Shown here in pieces: positions 34,441 to 45,439 of a stretch of DNA of 64,000 bases. Location: NCBI GenBank assembly GCA_948099385.1, contig CANUEZ040000062.1, positions 744,001 to 808,000 on the forward strand. Direction: 5' to 3'. The translations under genes and the position numbers were made by a program. The notes under the pieces were generated by a model. It had not been told where the DNA came from. It did not search any database and was given only the letters and a program-made list of their open reading frames with translations. Within the stretch, counting starts at the first letter, position 1; each line of letters opens with the position of its first letter. The DNA is from Fasciola hepatica (Eukaryota > Platyhelminthes > Trematoda > Plagiorchiida > Fasciolidae).

Positions 34441-35475
34441 TGTGTACACAGGGCAGGTGCGAATAGACGGATGCTAATCGCCTCTGCGGTGACCAGTGTG
34501 TGCAAACGGATGTGTTCGTGGGGCACTCAATAGACGATTTTAAATGCTGAATCTGTGCTTATTTGATGACCTGAGTCTACCAAATGTCCGAGAATGGTAC
34601 TCCCTATGGTTCCTGTTCCTCCATGTTGTAGCCATCGTGGACAGTATTCCTTAATTCTTTGGGATAGTTCCCTTGCCGTTCGGCCAATGTAGGTTGCATT
34701 ACATTTGCACCTGAACAAATAGATTACCATTGAGGTGGCCAGCATTGGCAACACATCCTTATTAGAATTTCGGATAATGGGAGAGCTTGCGAATACACAG
34801 GCAACACGAGCTGAGTTGAATGTCCCACTCACCGCACGTGTTAAACGTCTGTTGACAAGGTCCGATATGGCGTCTCCTTTGAATGGCATACTGATAAACA
34901 GCTTCTTCTTGGGAACGTCATAACTTGGAGCACATTTGGGTCTATCCTTCAGATTTTGTTCTATAAAGCGCTCAGGGTAACCGTTTTCCCTGAGAGTGTT
35001 TTTAACTAAATGCAGTTCTTCTTCTATGATCTCCTGTGAGCATAACTTTCTTACTCGCGAGGCTAAGCATTGGACTAGGTTTCTTTTGTCGTATGGGTAC
35101 AAAACTGAGAAAGTTGGTGTACTGTCCAGCCTATGTTTGTTTTCTATGTATCCTTCTTTCAACTGTCCCATTGGTGTTCCTGCGTATGAAGACGTCCAGA
35201 AGGGCCAACGTGTCGTTCTTTTCGGTCTCCACCGTGAACTGAATGGCTTTATGAGCATAGTTGAACGTCTGTTTTGTCTTTTTTACATCGATTTCTTTAG
35301 CTCTAAGGCCATTCTCGGACATCTGGTAGACTCAGGTCATCAAATAAGCACAGATTCAGCCCTTAAAATCGTCTATCGAGTGCCCCCCCAGTCCCCACAA
35401 ACACATCCGCTTGCACACACTGGCCACCGCAGAGGCGATTAGCATCCGTCTATTCGCACCTGCCCTGTGTACACA
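34441..35475 (-). mobile_element. Penelope-like element with inverted terminal repeats
   Basis: The left arm 34441-34597 and right arm 35310-35475 are reverse complements, differing mainly by a 10-base indel at a C-run and scattered substitutions. Both end at the tgtgtacaca/tgtgtacaca palindromic tip. Between them on the minus strand lies the 3' part of a Penelope-like ORF. Each arm contains the same C-terminal coding segment (L-G-H-L-V-D-S-G-H-Q-I-S), so the 3' end of the element is present twice, head to head. Penelope-like elements often carry terminal repeats in direct or inverted orientation, which fits. The element sits in the RT of CR1 copy A. Confidence 0.8.
34527..35322 (-). pseudogene. 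Penelope-like RT end plus GIY-YIG endonuclease
   Basis: Minus-strand coding in two frames. The first (35322 to about 35140) has IQFTVETEKNDTLALLDVFI and R-x-N-T-N-G-T-V-E-R-R-I-H-R-K-Q-T, the RT thumb region of Penelope-like elements (F-T-x-E-x-E-x-x-G-x-L-x-F-L-D-V). The second (about 35140 to 34527) continues with Y-P-Y-D-K-R-N-L-V, C-A-P-S-Y-D-V-P (linker) and V-I-Y-L-F-R-C-K-C-N-A-T-Y-I-G-R-T-A-R-E-L-S-Q-R-I (34720s to 34640s), the GIY-YIG nuclease that nicks the target site. The RT catalytic core is absent, so this is a 5'-truncated copy with one frameshift. The nuclease part looks well preserved. Confidence 0.85.
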
Positions 35476-35809
35476 TTAGTTCGTCCAAGCCCTCCAATTA
35501 CCCTGGCCGCAAGTGGACCACCCCCACTTCAGCCACTCAGCTCCGAACCATGTGACCGTCACGACCTAGTCGTGCGGGTCGTCACGTCGACATGTCGATT
35601 TAACCCCAACAAGCTTTATCCAAACTGAATGACCCTTGACCATTTCAGCACAACCATCTCCTATATGATTTGTAAAGACTTGAGAATGAATCATTGAAAA
35701 CAATTGTTTGTCTCTGAAAACGTGTTCTGATGTCACAATGTGCATATTCCGTAATCTCATCTTCTCTGGAAGGTTGAAGCTTTCAATTACCCCACACAAC
35801 TTTCCTAGC
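35476..35809. other. Unassigned segment between Penelope and CR1 pieces
   Basis: The first 130 bases are C-rich and contain gaccgtcacgacctagtcgtgcgggtc-type short inverted blocks. They could be the untranslated end of the Penelope-like element continuing past the inverted repeat. The rest has no recognisable content. CR1 motifs resume by 35810. Confidence 0.35.
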
Positions 35810-36340
35810 TATCTGGTTATTTACTAAAGTAGGACAAAACATTCCTAAACCACTTTTTAATAATTTCGGTGTACTTCATGGTGTTGTGATATCCCCTTTT
35901 CTATTTTCGATCTATATTAGCGATCTTTCGGCTTCTTCGCCATCCAACGTACTTAAATATGCTGATAAGTGTGCCCTTTGTCAGGCCGTTTTTAGTTTCC
36001 TAGATTTCAGAAAACTCGACAGAATGTTTCTCCTCCCAGTTGGATCTAAAATTGAACCCATCTAAATGTCTTCAATGTATCTTCAGTCCTTCTCGCTCAC
36101 CATTCCCTACAGATTTTGGTACACTGAATTCCGAATCCCCGCCCAGAGTAAGTCCCTGCGAATTAACCTAGACACCTATCTAAGATGGACATCTCACATT
36201 TCGCACTGCTTTGGTGAACTGCAGTGTCTATCTTTTAAAAAGCATGAATCAGCCGGTGGGGTCTTTGAACACCTGTCGTGCTTTGACTACTACTGTTCAG
36301 CCGTTCGTGGTTTGCAAAGCAATCCTGTTTTCTGATCCAA
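35810..36340 (+). pseudogene. CR1 RT, 3' part (palm/thumb)
   Basis: Resumes with F-G-V-L-H-G-V-V-I-S-P-F-L-F-S-I-Y (family G-V-P-Q-G-x-V-L-S-P-x-L-F). Then comes L-K-Y-A-D-K at 35952-35969, where the catalytic Y-A-D-D box has lost its second Asp. After frame changes it continues with T-E-F-R-I-P-A-Q-S-K-S-L and L-R-W-T-S-H-I-S-H-C, matching the thumb region. The remaining C-terminus is lost before copy B begins. Confidence 0.7.
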
Positions 36341-36573
36341 AAATCCACCTTATTTTCAAGGCTAAATGCCATCTTACAACAGCTCCTTTTGGAATCCCCT
36401 ACGGATCCTCGTATCTGGAAATGAGTTCCGAGCACTTTTGAATGAAGTCAGAGATAGCGTAAAGCGTCTGTTCTGGAAAACATCGCGCTGGTTGGAGGGC
36501 AGCTCTAATACAGTTTCGAAGATGCCCATATGGTCAATATTATCTCCAAACTTTCGTCCTCTTTTAGGCAAAT

Positions 36574-37210
36574 TTGAAGAAGTATGCAACATCACCTCGC
36601 AAAACGAAACAAAATATGTCGGTGCAATTCTCATTCGAGAAAGCTGGTTGTACAGGGAAACAGACGACGTCTTCCACACTGACGGGTTTGAAATTTTCAG
36701 GGGTGATCGGCTTGCGAACCCAGGATACCGAGGTGGGGTGGTCACCATTTCCGTCGCAAGTGGATAAAGCCTTCTCACCTCTCATTTCAATTCAACACGA
36801 TGAAGACCAATTCAACAGCTGTTTTCTGTAAGCCACCTTTTCTAAATAACCTTCACCATCTTGTCTACGTTAAATCGTATGTCGCACCAGATAATCCCGT
36901 TGATGATATCAGTCAGTTAATTAACAGCCTTTCAAACTATCATATCACAAGTCTTGAACAGTCCTTGTGCATGATACTAGTTGATTTCGATAAATTCGAC
37001 TCATCTCTTCTAACCTCCTTGGGTTTTATAAATATTGTGCATTTCCCAACGCGCTCTAATTCAGTGCCAGTTATTCATCCAACCATTTCCACTGTACATA
37101 AACGTCCCTTTATTACCATTTCTGACCACTGTACCATAATTCTTCATCCTAAAATCTATTGTAAACGTAAACCTTTGACCAACTCCCTCCATTCCCCGCA
37201 CACCGTCTGA
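36574..37210 (+). pseudogene. CR1 endonuclease, copy B
   Basis: The first frame ends with E-S-W-L-Y-R-E-T-D-D and G-F-E-I-F-R-G-D-R-L-A-N-P-G-Y-R-G-G-V, matching the family's E-T-W-L and R-x-D-R-x-x-x-G-G-G-V motifs around the catalytic Glu. After a frame change come I-L-V-D-F-D-K-F-D (family I-x-G-D-F-N), V-H-F-P-T-R-S-N-S-V and I-S-D-H-C-T-I-I-L, the latter including the conserved S-D-H catalytic triplet. The domain order is complete but the frame is broken. Confidence 0.7.
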
Positions 37211-37799
37211 AAACGAGCTTGCACCTCTGAGAATCCCGACAAGCTTAAGGCATTTGTTGAGTCCACCGAATTTTCTATTTTTCCTGTCCACGATTCGTCC
37301 TCATATAGTAAATACCCAACTGACTTCCTTAAAATTCGCTACACTTGTGTTGTCTCATTGAAATCTGTTATTTTCCACTCGATATGTTCTGCTCCCCTCG
37401 TTTGAACAGGCTCCGTGGAACTAAGGGATTCACGTACAAATCGGGCTGGCATCACGCCGAGGAAAACTATCCGCACTCATCAAGACTGAAATGCGATGTC
37501 TGAATAGTCCGAATAAAGAAACAGTACCAGACAACAAGAACTTCCGCGAAAAGTGGAAAGTTCGGAAACAGTTGTGTTATGTCAAATCAAGGGTGAAGCC
37601 AAAAGTTGAAGATATGAGTCAGTAGTTTACCATATATTGAACCCCTTGAACCTAACCCTGTTACACCTGATTTTGTCCTTAGAATTCTACAAAAAGTCAA
37701 ATGCCATAAGCCTCGTGACCCCCACTTGTTATCACCAATATTGCTAAATGCTTGCTCTTTCGAATTCATATTCCCTTTGATCGATGTATTTAATTATTT

Positions 37800-38580
37800 T
37801 ATTGATTTTGGAGTGATTCCTGATTGATCCGTGCGCGCCACATCTGTACTTAGGGAGGACACAACAAATACGGCCCGATAGCCTGTACGTCTGCTCTACT
37901 GAAAGTATGTGAGTGTACTCCTCCACTGCATACTCGTCCAAGTTCACTTGCCTGACCCGACATAATTTACCTACAAACTCTCTGTCAATCCGAGATGCCG
38001 TTGGCTACATTGTTACTTCTATTACTTCTCTTGATCACGGTGGCCGTACTGTCAGGCTGTTTGTTCTCCACTATGTGAATGCACTTTTTCCTGTGCATCG
38101 CGGTACTCATCTGAATATTCTACGTGATAACGGGGTTGACGGTCGTATTTTGAACATCCTTTGTGATTATTAATCTAATCGCACTTAGTTTAGTTCTTGT
38201 GGTAACCGACAATCGTCTTCTCTCCAAGTCAACCCTGGCGATTTCCAGGGTGTCATTCTGCCCCCATTTCTTTTCCCCTTTATACTGAAACTCCCCATTT
38301 CACCTAATCTCAATTGCTACAAATTCGCTAATGTTATCGTACACGGGTGTCCCTATAACAAAAATGAGTTTGAATTTTTCTTAGAACAGTTGGAATCGAC
38401 TTTGGTACTGGTCTTTCTTCCATTCTCTTTCCTTAACGCCCTGAAATGTGTTGACGTGCCCTTCAATCTTCAGTGTGGACCGCGCTACCAAACTATCATT
38501 GATAACATCCCACATCTTGCCACTGATAACCAACATCTCCCTAAAGCTTCTTCCGTCCGTTACCTGGAAGTCACTCTGTA
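37800..38580 (+). pseudogene. CR1 reverse transcriptase, copy B
   Basis: Blocks in order: L-T-R-H-N-L-P-T-N-S, A-V-G-Y-I-V-T-S-I-T-S-L-D-H-G, V-R-L-F-V-L-H-Y-V-N-A-L-F-P-V-H-R-G (family F-L-D-Y-x-x-A-F-x-x-V-x-R), L-R-D-N-G-V-D-G-R-I, G-D-F-Q-G-V-I-L-P-P-F-L-F, and C-Y-K-F-A-N-V-I-V where the catalytic box is normally Y-A-D-D. After this come C-V-D-V-P-F and S-S-V-R-Y-L-E-V-T-L before a stop. Both catalytic Asp motifs are lost, so it is dead. Confidence 0.75.
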
Positions 38581-39152
38581 GCGGGAACCAACTTCGTTTA
38601 TTGGTTTGAGATATTATTATCTGAACTCTTGCTGCCGAGTGCAGTGGTCATTTGACCGTTGCACGTGCACGCTACACGCACGTTCTCCCAATATATGCTT
38701 ATCATTTCTTCGCTATCTACAGTGATCTCCATCTCACCGGTCGTGGGAGGCAAGGCTCAGATGTTCATGTCGGCGTTATGCGACGCATCACGGTGACGGA
38801 CGGTTGGTCCGTGAATAGCACAAAAGAGTAAAAAACGAGCGGAATAAGGAGACAGTGTGGTAATGTTTAACCGAGCTTACAATTATAAGTCACAAACTTC
38901 CTTGGACTAGTCACGTTGAGACAGACTCACAATAGTCAGCAAGCTTTCATTTTTGTCGTTCAGCTCACGAAAACTTAGAGTACCAAACAATTTAGTACTT
39001 CGGCGGGTAACTTCTTGCATTCTCTCTCTTTGGCCTTTCTGCTCTCCTATTATTTTCCCTTGTCTGATAGGAAAAGATTTTGATTTCTGAAACTGCTTTC
39101 TCGTTGCAACAACGTTGTTAGAAATATTCTCACCGACTGTATCATTAGCAAA

Positions 39153-39400
39153 TTGTTTGATGCTTGTGAAAAAACAAATAGGTTACTTCCAGACACAAAT
39201 CACTGTCTTCACTCCACGCTCTCTAAAGTCGTCTCCTTCTGTTCCACTCACTCGAAATCCAAAATACTTCAATCATGCATGTCTACGTACATGAACAGCT
39301 TCATTCCTTTGTGTCCACTCATTCCAACCAATCCACGATCTCCTTATTCACCTTCGTTATCAATTAAATTATATTCATTATTTTATTATGATTTCAAGAA
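39153..39400 (+). pseudogene. CR1 C-terminal tail, copy B
   Basis: The frame opens with K-L-F-D-A-C-E-K-T-N-R-L-L-P-D and later M-N-S-F-I-P-L-C, which resembles the end of CR1-type polymerase proteins (L-F-x-D-A..., then N-S-F-I-P). The remaining frame to 39656 is unassigned. It may belong to copy B or to another truncated copy. Confidence 0.45.
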
Positions 39401-39773
39401 TTCATCTGTATCTACCAATAAGCCCTCGCACTTATTTTGGATCCCTCTGCAAATCACGTGTGCTGAAAATTCACCCTACACCGGGTGCGTAGAAGTGTTC
39501 ATTGACTTGGCTTGGGGAAAGGAAACCCAGGCAGTATTGAACACAACCAACATATGTTTCCAAATTTACTCTTCAATGTATTTTTTCAGTCCCACTTCAT
39601 TGTTCACCCGTACTTTTCTCCGGCCTTTTGGAACAACATTTCGAAGCCCTTCGTAGCGGATTAATAATCATTAGCCGCGTTTCGTCCTTCCTATTTGTTT
39701 TATTTTCGACTGAACTTTTAACCAACATGGTGAGTCTTCCGTAGCCCTAGCCCACAAAACATTACAGGAATCA

Positions 39774-40010
39774 ATGCATCCATTATACCATGAATTATTT
39801 CTTTGTCGTTCTCACTCAACCACCAGATCTGAAGTTCGGTATCTTTCTTCCAGAACTAACGAGTATGAAAACTCTCCTGTGCCTTATCTAGCCCGAGCAC
39901 CGATCAACAAGGACAAGACTAAAACGGAATTACTTTTTAAATTTGGTCGATGTTTTCTTTTTCACTTATATACCACTAGAGCCCACCGTTATCTATTTTG
40001 TTAAATACAC
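39774..40010 (+). pseudogene. CR1 C-terminal fragment, third copy
   Basis: Reads H-P-L-Y-H-E-L-F, S-T-T-R-S-E-V-R-Y-L-S-S-R-T-N and P-V-P-Y-L-A-R-A-P-I-N-K-D-K. The family end is H-P-L-x-x-E-L, T-R-S-R-x-R-H-L-x-x-R-T, then V-P-Y-L-A-R-x-L. It duplicates the kind of ending seen at 26.3 kb on the other strand, so it is a separate 5'-truncated copy rather than the end of copy B. Confidence 0.6.
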
Positions 40011-43000
40011 CCAAGTTTTTCCAGAGCGTTTGACTGAAATGAAAGCATGTTGTTTGTATGAAAAAGCCTGTCATATAAATACAAATAGCAACTCCGCCTC
40101 TAGAAAATTCAGCTTCGAGTGCAGTGAAAATTAGTCCAAGCAATCCAACTTCCTTAGCCGACAATGTCATGCATGCTCGGTGACTTATACTAATTACCAC
40201 CCTTTGCAAAATCGGATCATCATTCCTTGTGTCTCCTGATTAAAGTTCATTATTTTCCACCTCGTCTCCCCATCCCATCTCTTTATACTGACTTAGCCAG
40301 ACATCTTCTCAACTCTTGTTAATTTCTTTCCCATCTAAATGTGATTCTGATGGCTTCAGAACAAAATCACCGAAAGCATATGTTCAGCCACAACTCATGT
40401 TCCGATTATTATAATGGGATTCTTCTCGAAATGAACGGTTTCTGTCAAGTTAAAATTCAAAGACAAATGATCCTCATACCGTGGGAACACCGAAGACTCG
40501 AGTATGAAGATTACCATCAGTGTGAAAATCCAGGTCAGGACTATGAACGGATACCGAGGCCAGTAGGTGGCATGATGCTTATCCCAACCGGTATCCAAAC
40601 ACCGAGCTATTATCGATATTTTACCGTACGAGAGCAGGAAAATATAAGTATGCACTGTGGATTGGCGGTGGTCAAACGGATATCATATTGGAATTTAGAA
40701 CTTGACGTTCTGGGTTACTTTTCTGCCACCCCTGTTTACTTTCCCATTCGTCAGCCTTGAACTGGCCGCGATCCCCTTTGGGAAATATTTCACATTGTCG
40801 TATAACAAAACGGAATTAAAAGATTATTCATTTATTTATTTACTTAGTCCACAGACCATAACTAATTAATAGTCAGAGTATACGATGAAAAACATTTATA
40901 CTGAAAAAAATCATATAGGGATATCATAAGTGGTGTGGTTGTCGATGTATTGGCCATAGTAAATCCACAACTGAATCCTCTAGTCATCAAGATAGCAAAT
41001 ACTTCAGTCCCACCGTTATTCTTCCGTACTAACATAACCCACCTTTGCCAACAAATTGGATGCCATGAACAACAACTATATTAGTCATGCCGCTAAATAT
41101 CATGCTACAAACTCCTATGGCCAATTTCTTGGAATCTGAAGTATATATTCACATAAAGCAATGACCAATGAGCGACCATTATAGTAATCAATTCCACCCG
41201 AAAATAGCTAACTTGAAAAACTGGACACATCACAACACTCATTGTGGTGTACTAACTGCTTCTTATTGCTGTCCACTCGTAATCCGCATTTCTATATTTT
41301 CACACTTTCAATTTCAGCGCATATGTTCAATCTGTTGAACGAATAAAGCCCATATTCCGGGCCTTTAATCTTCTCACTCTGACGTGATGATTGTTTGATC
41401 GAAACAAGATATACAATAACTAGTCACAACACTCATCATCAAATAAAGTGCATAAACCTCGTCAGAATACCCCAAATCATATTGTTTTAAGTAGCGTAGA
41501 CAACAACTGACACAGCATGAAACAGAGCACGCTGATTGGAGTCATGTCAAGCGCATGCATTGATAAGCAGTTTCCTAGAATCATACCTTCAATACAACGG
41601 TCAGTTAATCGGACCGATGGATGAGTGAAGTCCACCAGAAATACTTTGAAAAATGAATCGAATAACGTGACTTATGTTCCCACTTGACACGCAGAAATTC
41701 ATATGGTCAGTCAGCGAAACAGTGACCATATTGCAGATAAATTGCAAATGTGTGAGGAATTGGTTCGGCAAAATAACATTGTGAGGTAATCACCATTTCG
41801 ATAGTGACTACAGGCTTTCCCGTCGTAGCTCAGCCTTAACGTATCGTTTCTCTGCGAAGTATGATGATTCTGTCAATAAGTACTTCCAGCATAATGATCT
41901 ATTGAACTGAACTTCAAAAGTTGGCCTCGTAAGTGGGACGCAGCGGACTAGTCATTCTCGTTTGTATCGCCGCTGCAGCGACCCTGCATTCATTTCTGGT
42001 GAACTTCGTAAACTTTGTTTTATCACTCCGAACCAAATTGTTCCTAGTTCGACCGCCGATATGACACGCTCCGGTGAATCCTCCCTGATCGTTTCCTGCT
42101 CTGTACTCTTTGCTCTGCAAATTCGCATAAACACCTCTGTGGCTCGACTTCTTTGTTTTTGACTGCTAGTGAAGCATCATCCGATTGGTGACTACAGTTA
42201 TCTACCGCGTCCGTACGCCATTCGTCTCGTTAGTCCTGAGCCCAATACTGCCCACCAGCGGTCATCATGAGATTCTAACTCCCGGGTTCGAATTCCGCGA
42301 CTGTTGTTTGTTTCCCATTTGGCAGTCCATGATTGACCGCGACCCTCTTCCTGGAATATTTTACCGAACAAAGTAAAACATCGTGTTTACGTCTGTGTGC
42401 ATCTGTTTTCGAGACTAATGATTATCGAGATATGACCCAACTGTTTTATCGTGGTATTCGATCGCGGACAGTTGAATTCAGACAAGTGAAACCTGAAAGG
42501 GTTGGACAGACTGTACTTATTTAAACGGCGTGATGACAAAGAAGCAGTAGGTCACCAACAGGTTAGTAACTAGAGCCTTTTCAATGAGTAACTAACGAAG
42601 TCTTTTATTTTTTGTCCGCACGAGGTCACCATGCTCGCATCTGTGACCTGTACTACGCGAATGTGGTGAACAGATCAAACTGCTCTACGAAGCAACTGGG
42701 CTAGACAGGACACCCACGTGTGCTGCTGTGAGTGACCGACAAATTGCTGCTTGACCCTGGACTTCAACCCAATGGGCTATTATAACTACTGAAGTGGCAT
42801 ATAGTCTCCGAATGAAAATGAAAAACTCAAAAATTCGATACGAGTAAACTCCAGGAATAGAGATTTTTCTAATTTCGAACAAAACATTGGGGGCGGTAGA
42901 AGGGAATTTTCCAGCAGAAAAAGTATGCGATGCGCTTCCTTCATGTATTTGTATTGAGGCATCAGCGATGTGCACATGCTACAGTCAGGATTCACAGAAA

Positions 43001-43399
43001 AAACTCACGAGAACATTATGGCGCTGGGTTTTATCATACGCCCATCATGACAGTCGTCAATTTCCGTACTTTCCGCTATTATGGGATCTTGAAGTCGGCG
43101 CGAACCGTACGCGCTTGATACTATACTTCTAATGAACCAGGTCGAACCCAGAACGTCCAGTAAAACTTCGTACTCACTCCCAGGACAAGTAAAGTTTCAT
43201 CGGAGAAATCCTTGGATGCTAATTATTCGATGATGCTTCTAAAAGTTATTTGTCCGAATCCATTGGAATTTCCAGTAAATTTGCTCTAAAGCGAAGCATA
43301 AAAACAGTGTGGATATCGTGAAACCTGAGTAGATGGCGGGCATCCTGTAGACAGAATATATCGAACAGCAATTCCGGTGTGAAATCTGAGTCTGGGACA
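40011..43399. other. No assigned gene; 139-codon frame at 40341-40760
   Basis: The plus-strand frame at 40341-40760 (139 codons) has no recognisable domain. It could be a host exon or chance. A B-box-like gggttcgaattcc sits at 42284-42296 with only a weak A-box candidate upstream. The remainder is AT-rich with short frames. Confidence 0.35.
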
Positions 43400-43650
43400 A
43401 GACGTGCCAATGCTTTCCGTGCTCTATACGCACGTGCCGGGCAAAACTGGAAGAAGCGATTCGGCGGTCAGGCCATGACCTGGCGTAGAGGTATGAAGTA
43501 GCTAGCATCAGCACTGGTTTCGGTTAGTGCTTCCCACTTCCCTGGTTGGGGCCCAAGGGATGAGAACTGTCGTTAATTGGAGAAGTTGTGGGACATCGCT
43601 CAGAAAAGAAGCCAGCGACGCGAATGCTGTACGGTGTCTGCTGAACTCTT
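43400..43650 (+). pseudogene. Non-LTR retrotransposon C-terminal fragment
   Basis: One frame reads M-T-W-R-R-G-M-K, stop, L-A-S-A-L-V-S-V-S-A-S, then HFPGWGPRDENCR, stop, L-E-K-L-W-D-I-A-Q-K-R-S-Q-R-R-E-C-C. This resembles the C-terminal end of a flatworm LINE protein with a G-W-G-P-R-D motif followed by a W-L-E-x-L-x-D-M-A-x-x-R-x-Q-W segment. I recall this pattern only loosely and the clade (RTE-like) is uncertain. At least two internal stops are present. Confidence 0.35.
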
Positions 43651-43841
43651 GTGCCCCATAATCACAAAATGTCACTCACACAAATAAAATGACAAAAAAA
43701 CATTAAAAAGTGTACGGTGGAAAAACGAAAATGCCATAGCACGTCACATCTTTTACTAACTACTTCCTAGTCCCCGTTGTACTCACCTCCATGAATTTTT
43801 TTATTTGCCGTTCCATAGGCACCTTGCCTAATTCCAGGCCA

Positions 43842-43844
<3 letters not shown>

Positions 43845-43925
<81 letters not shown>
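43845..43925. repeat. Microsatellite (TA)n, about 81 bp
   Basis: Pure alternating AT. Reading frames through it on both strands are Ile-Tyr repeats and not genes. Confidence 0.97.
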
Positions 43926-43926
<1 letters not shown>

Positions 43927-44135
43927 CGCGACAAAGGCTGAGCACTTGTTTTTATTTTTATGCTATCTCCTATGAGAGGATAGGCCGGCTTCGTGGATGT
44001 CACGGATTGCGCCTGCTCACGAGCTGCGGTCGCAGGAGAGATCGATTGTTTACTGTACCGACAAAATCCACGAGTCTTAGGAATAGTGTACAAAGTGGCG
44101 TCCTCAGCCCACTCGGCTTTTTGTTTGGAGTTGCA

Positions 44136-44410
44136 CCCCTAGCCCGTGCACAATCAAGTGCTAACTGTCGGGTAACAGGAGGCTCGTGTGTTCGAAGCCG
44201 TTGACCGATCGAGCGGTTCATACGCCTTTTGGATGGTGATCTGTTAATCCGAGACACCCCACGCATTCGCTGTGCATGATAGTCGATAGTTTCCTAGGAG
44301 TTCGCTCGCCATGCGGTGGTGACCATGACCCAGGAGTCCATGCGATCCCGTTGGTTGAACGGTTTTCCGTTTTAGCCGTTGGATCAAGCAGTAGACCTCG
44401 TCCACCCATT
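44136..44410 (+). repeat. Dispersed repeat with B-box-like element
   Basis: The part at 44262-44345 matches the reverse complement of 11.9-12.0 kb. Near its left end is gtgttcgaagcc (44188-44199), resembling a polymerase III B box. A short gctaactgtcgggtaac block about 30 nt upstream is a poor A box. The outer ends are not defined. Confidence 0.4.
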
Positions 44411-45439
44411 CAATAGCAGCTGTCTTCGCACCGTCTTACCGAGGATTTTAGGCCTCTGCTACCCTCCGACCTGGTTTGGCCCCCCTGTCGAGCGGTTTAG
44501 CGGAATTTGGCCGCTGATGCATGCTTCCGTTTCGTGGAGTCACAGCTGAGATTGAGCACTCACTTTTCATTGAACGGAGCTCCCTTAGTTTATGAAATTC
44601 GATGAAAGATGCACTAATTAAAGAGTCCGGGTTGCATAAATGTTTGGGAACCGAGTTCGGTTCGGATTCAATCGAAATTCGATGCGTTAATAGGATCATC
44701 CTCATCACTGTACAGCGTTAAAAGGCAGGGAAAGTCCCACTGCCTTTATCACCATGTTGCACGTACAAGTAGAAAGAATAAATATACAACATGGACAGGG
44801 AGTGGGCCTACAGGGGTAGGAATATAGAAGCCACCGTCGACCGGGTCGTTACCACATCTGTCTATTGGGACCTCATGTGGATCTCCACTCCAGGTCTAAG
44901 GGTCTCGCTATCGGCTATGCCTACAGTGCAGTGATCTTTTGAGGTTATGAAGTGTGCACCTTACAGTGCACTCTTGCGCAAACATGTAGTAGCAAAAGCG
45001 CTCGTCAGCGATTTGCCGTGAGTGCACAAGGACGTGATTTTCATCCGACAACGAACTCCCCCATAATTAAACGACCACAAAAGTCTGTAGACGATATCGC
45101 GAAGCGTGAGAATGTAGCCCACCACCAAAGACCCCTTGCTTCTGTCTGGGTAGCTACAAGAGCGGATGAACCGAGAACCGGCCACCGATCCTTCTAAATA
45201 TCCACTCCACAAGAATGCGTCGGGCAACGTGGATCGTCATGATCCGAAAGATGTATGAACCACTAGGGGTCACCAGCTCCCAACAAGACGACGTGCCTCT
45301 CTCGTCAAACATGTCGAATGCTACTGGGGATGTCATTCCGTGCATCTCCATTGACTTTTTCTTCACAATGATCATTGATCATGCTACGGTGTCCTCGCTA
45401 AACCACGTTCCATGCTCCCCTAGTGGCCGGGATGACCTA
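44411..45439. other. No recognisable gene
   Basis: Frames of up to 88 codons overlap on both strands with no known motif. The last 200 bases may belong to the RTE-like element that follows. Confidence 0.4.

Larger units (their letters stand above)
33240..36340 (+). mobile_element. CR1-type LINE, copy A (interrupted)
   Basis: Pieces of the endonuclease (33.3-33.6 kb), linker (33.6-34.1 kb), RT fingers/palm (34.15-34.44 kb) and, after an interruption, RT palm/thumb and C-terminal region (35.81-36.34 kb) follow each other in family order on the plus strand. The interruption at 34441-35809 is mostly the Penelope-like insertion. Frame changes and stops occur throughout, so the copy is dead. Confidence 0.8.
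36530..39660 (+). mobile_element. CR1-type LINE, copy B (nearly full span, decayed)
   Basis: A second CR1 copy follows copy A in the same orientation. The endonuclease starts near 36560 (F-E-E-V-C-N-I-T-S-Q-N, I-R-E-S-W-L-Y, G-F-E-I-F-R-G-D-R) and continues to 37.2 kb. The linker lies at 37.2-37.8 kb, the RT at 37.8-38.6 kb and a C-terminal segment at 39.15-39.4 kb. Many stops and frame changes separate the parts. The span of about 3 kb agrees with the usual size of the endonuclease-RT ORF of this family. Confidence 0.75.

Noticed and set aside
34996..35442. 148-codon plus-strand frame in the Penelope-like element
   Set aside because: Most of it is antisense to the Penelope-like ORF; its last part reads the inverted terminal repeat, which duplicates the C-terminal coding segment.
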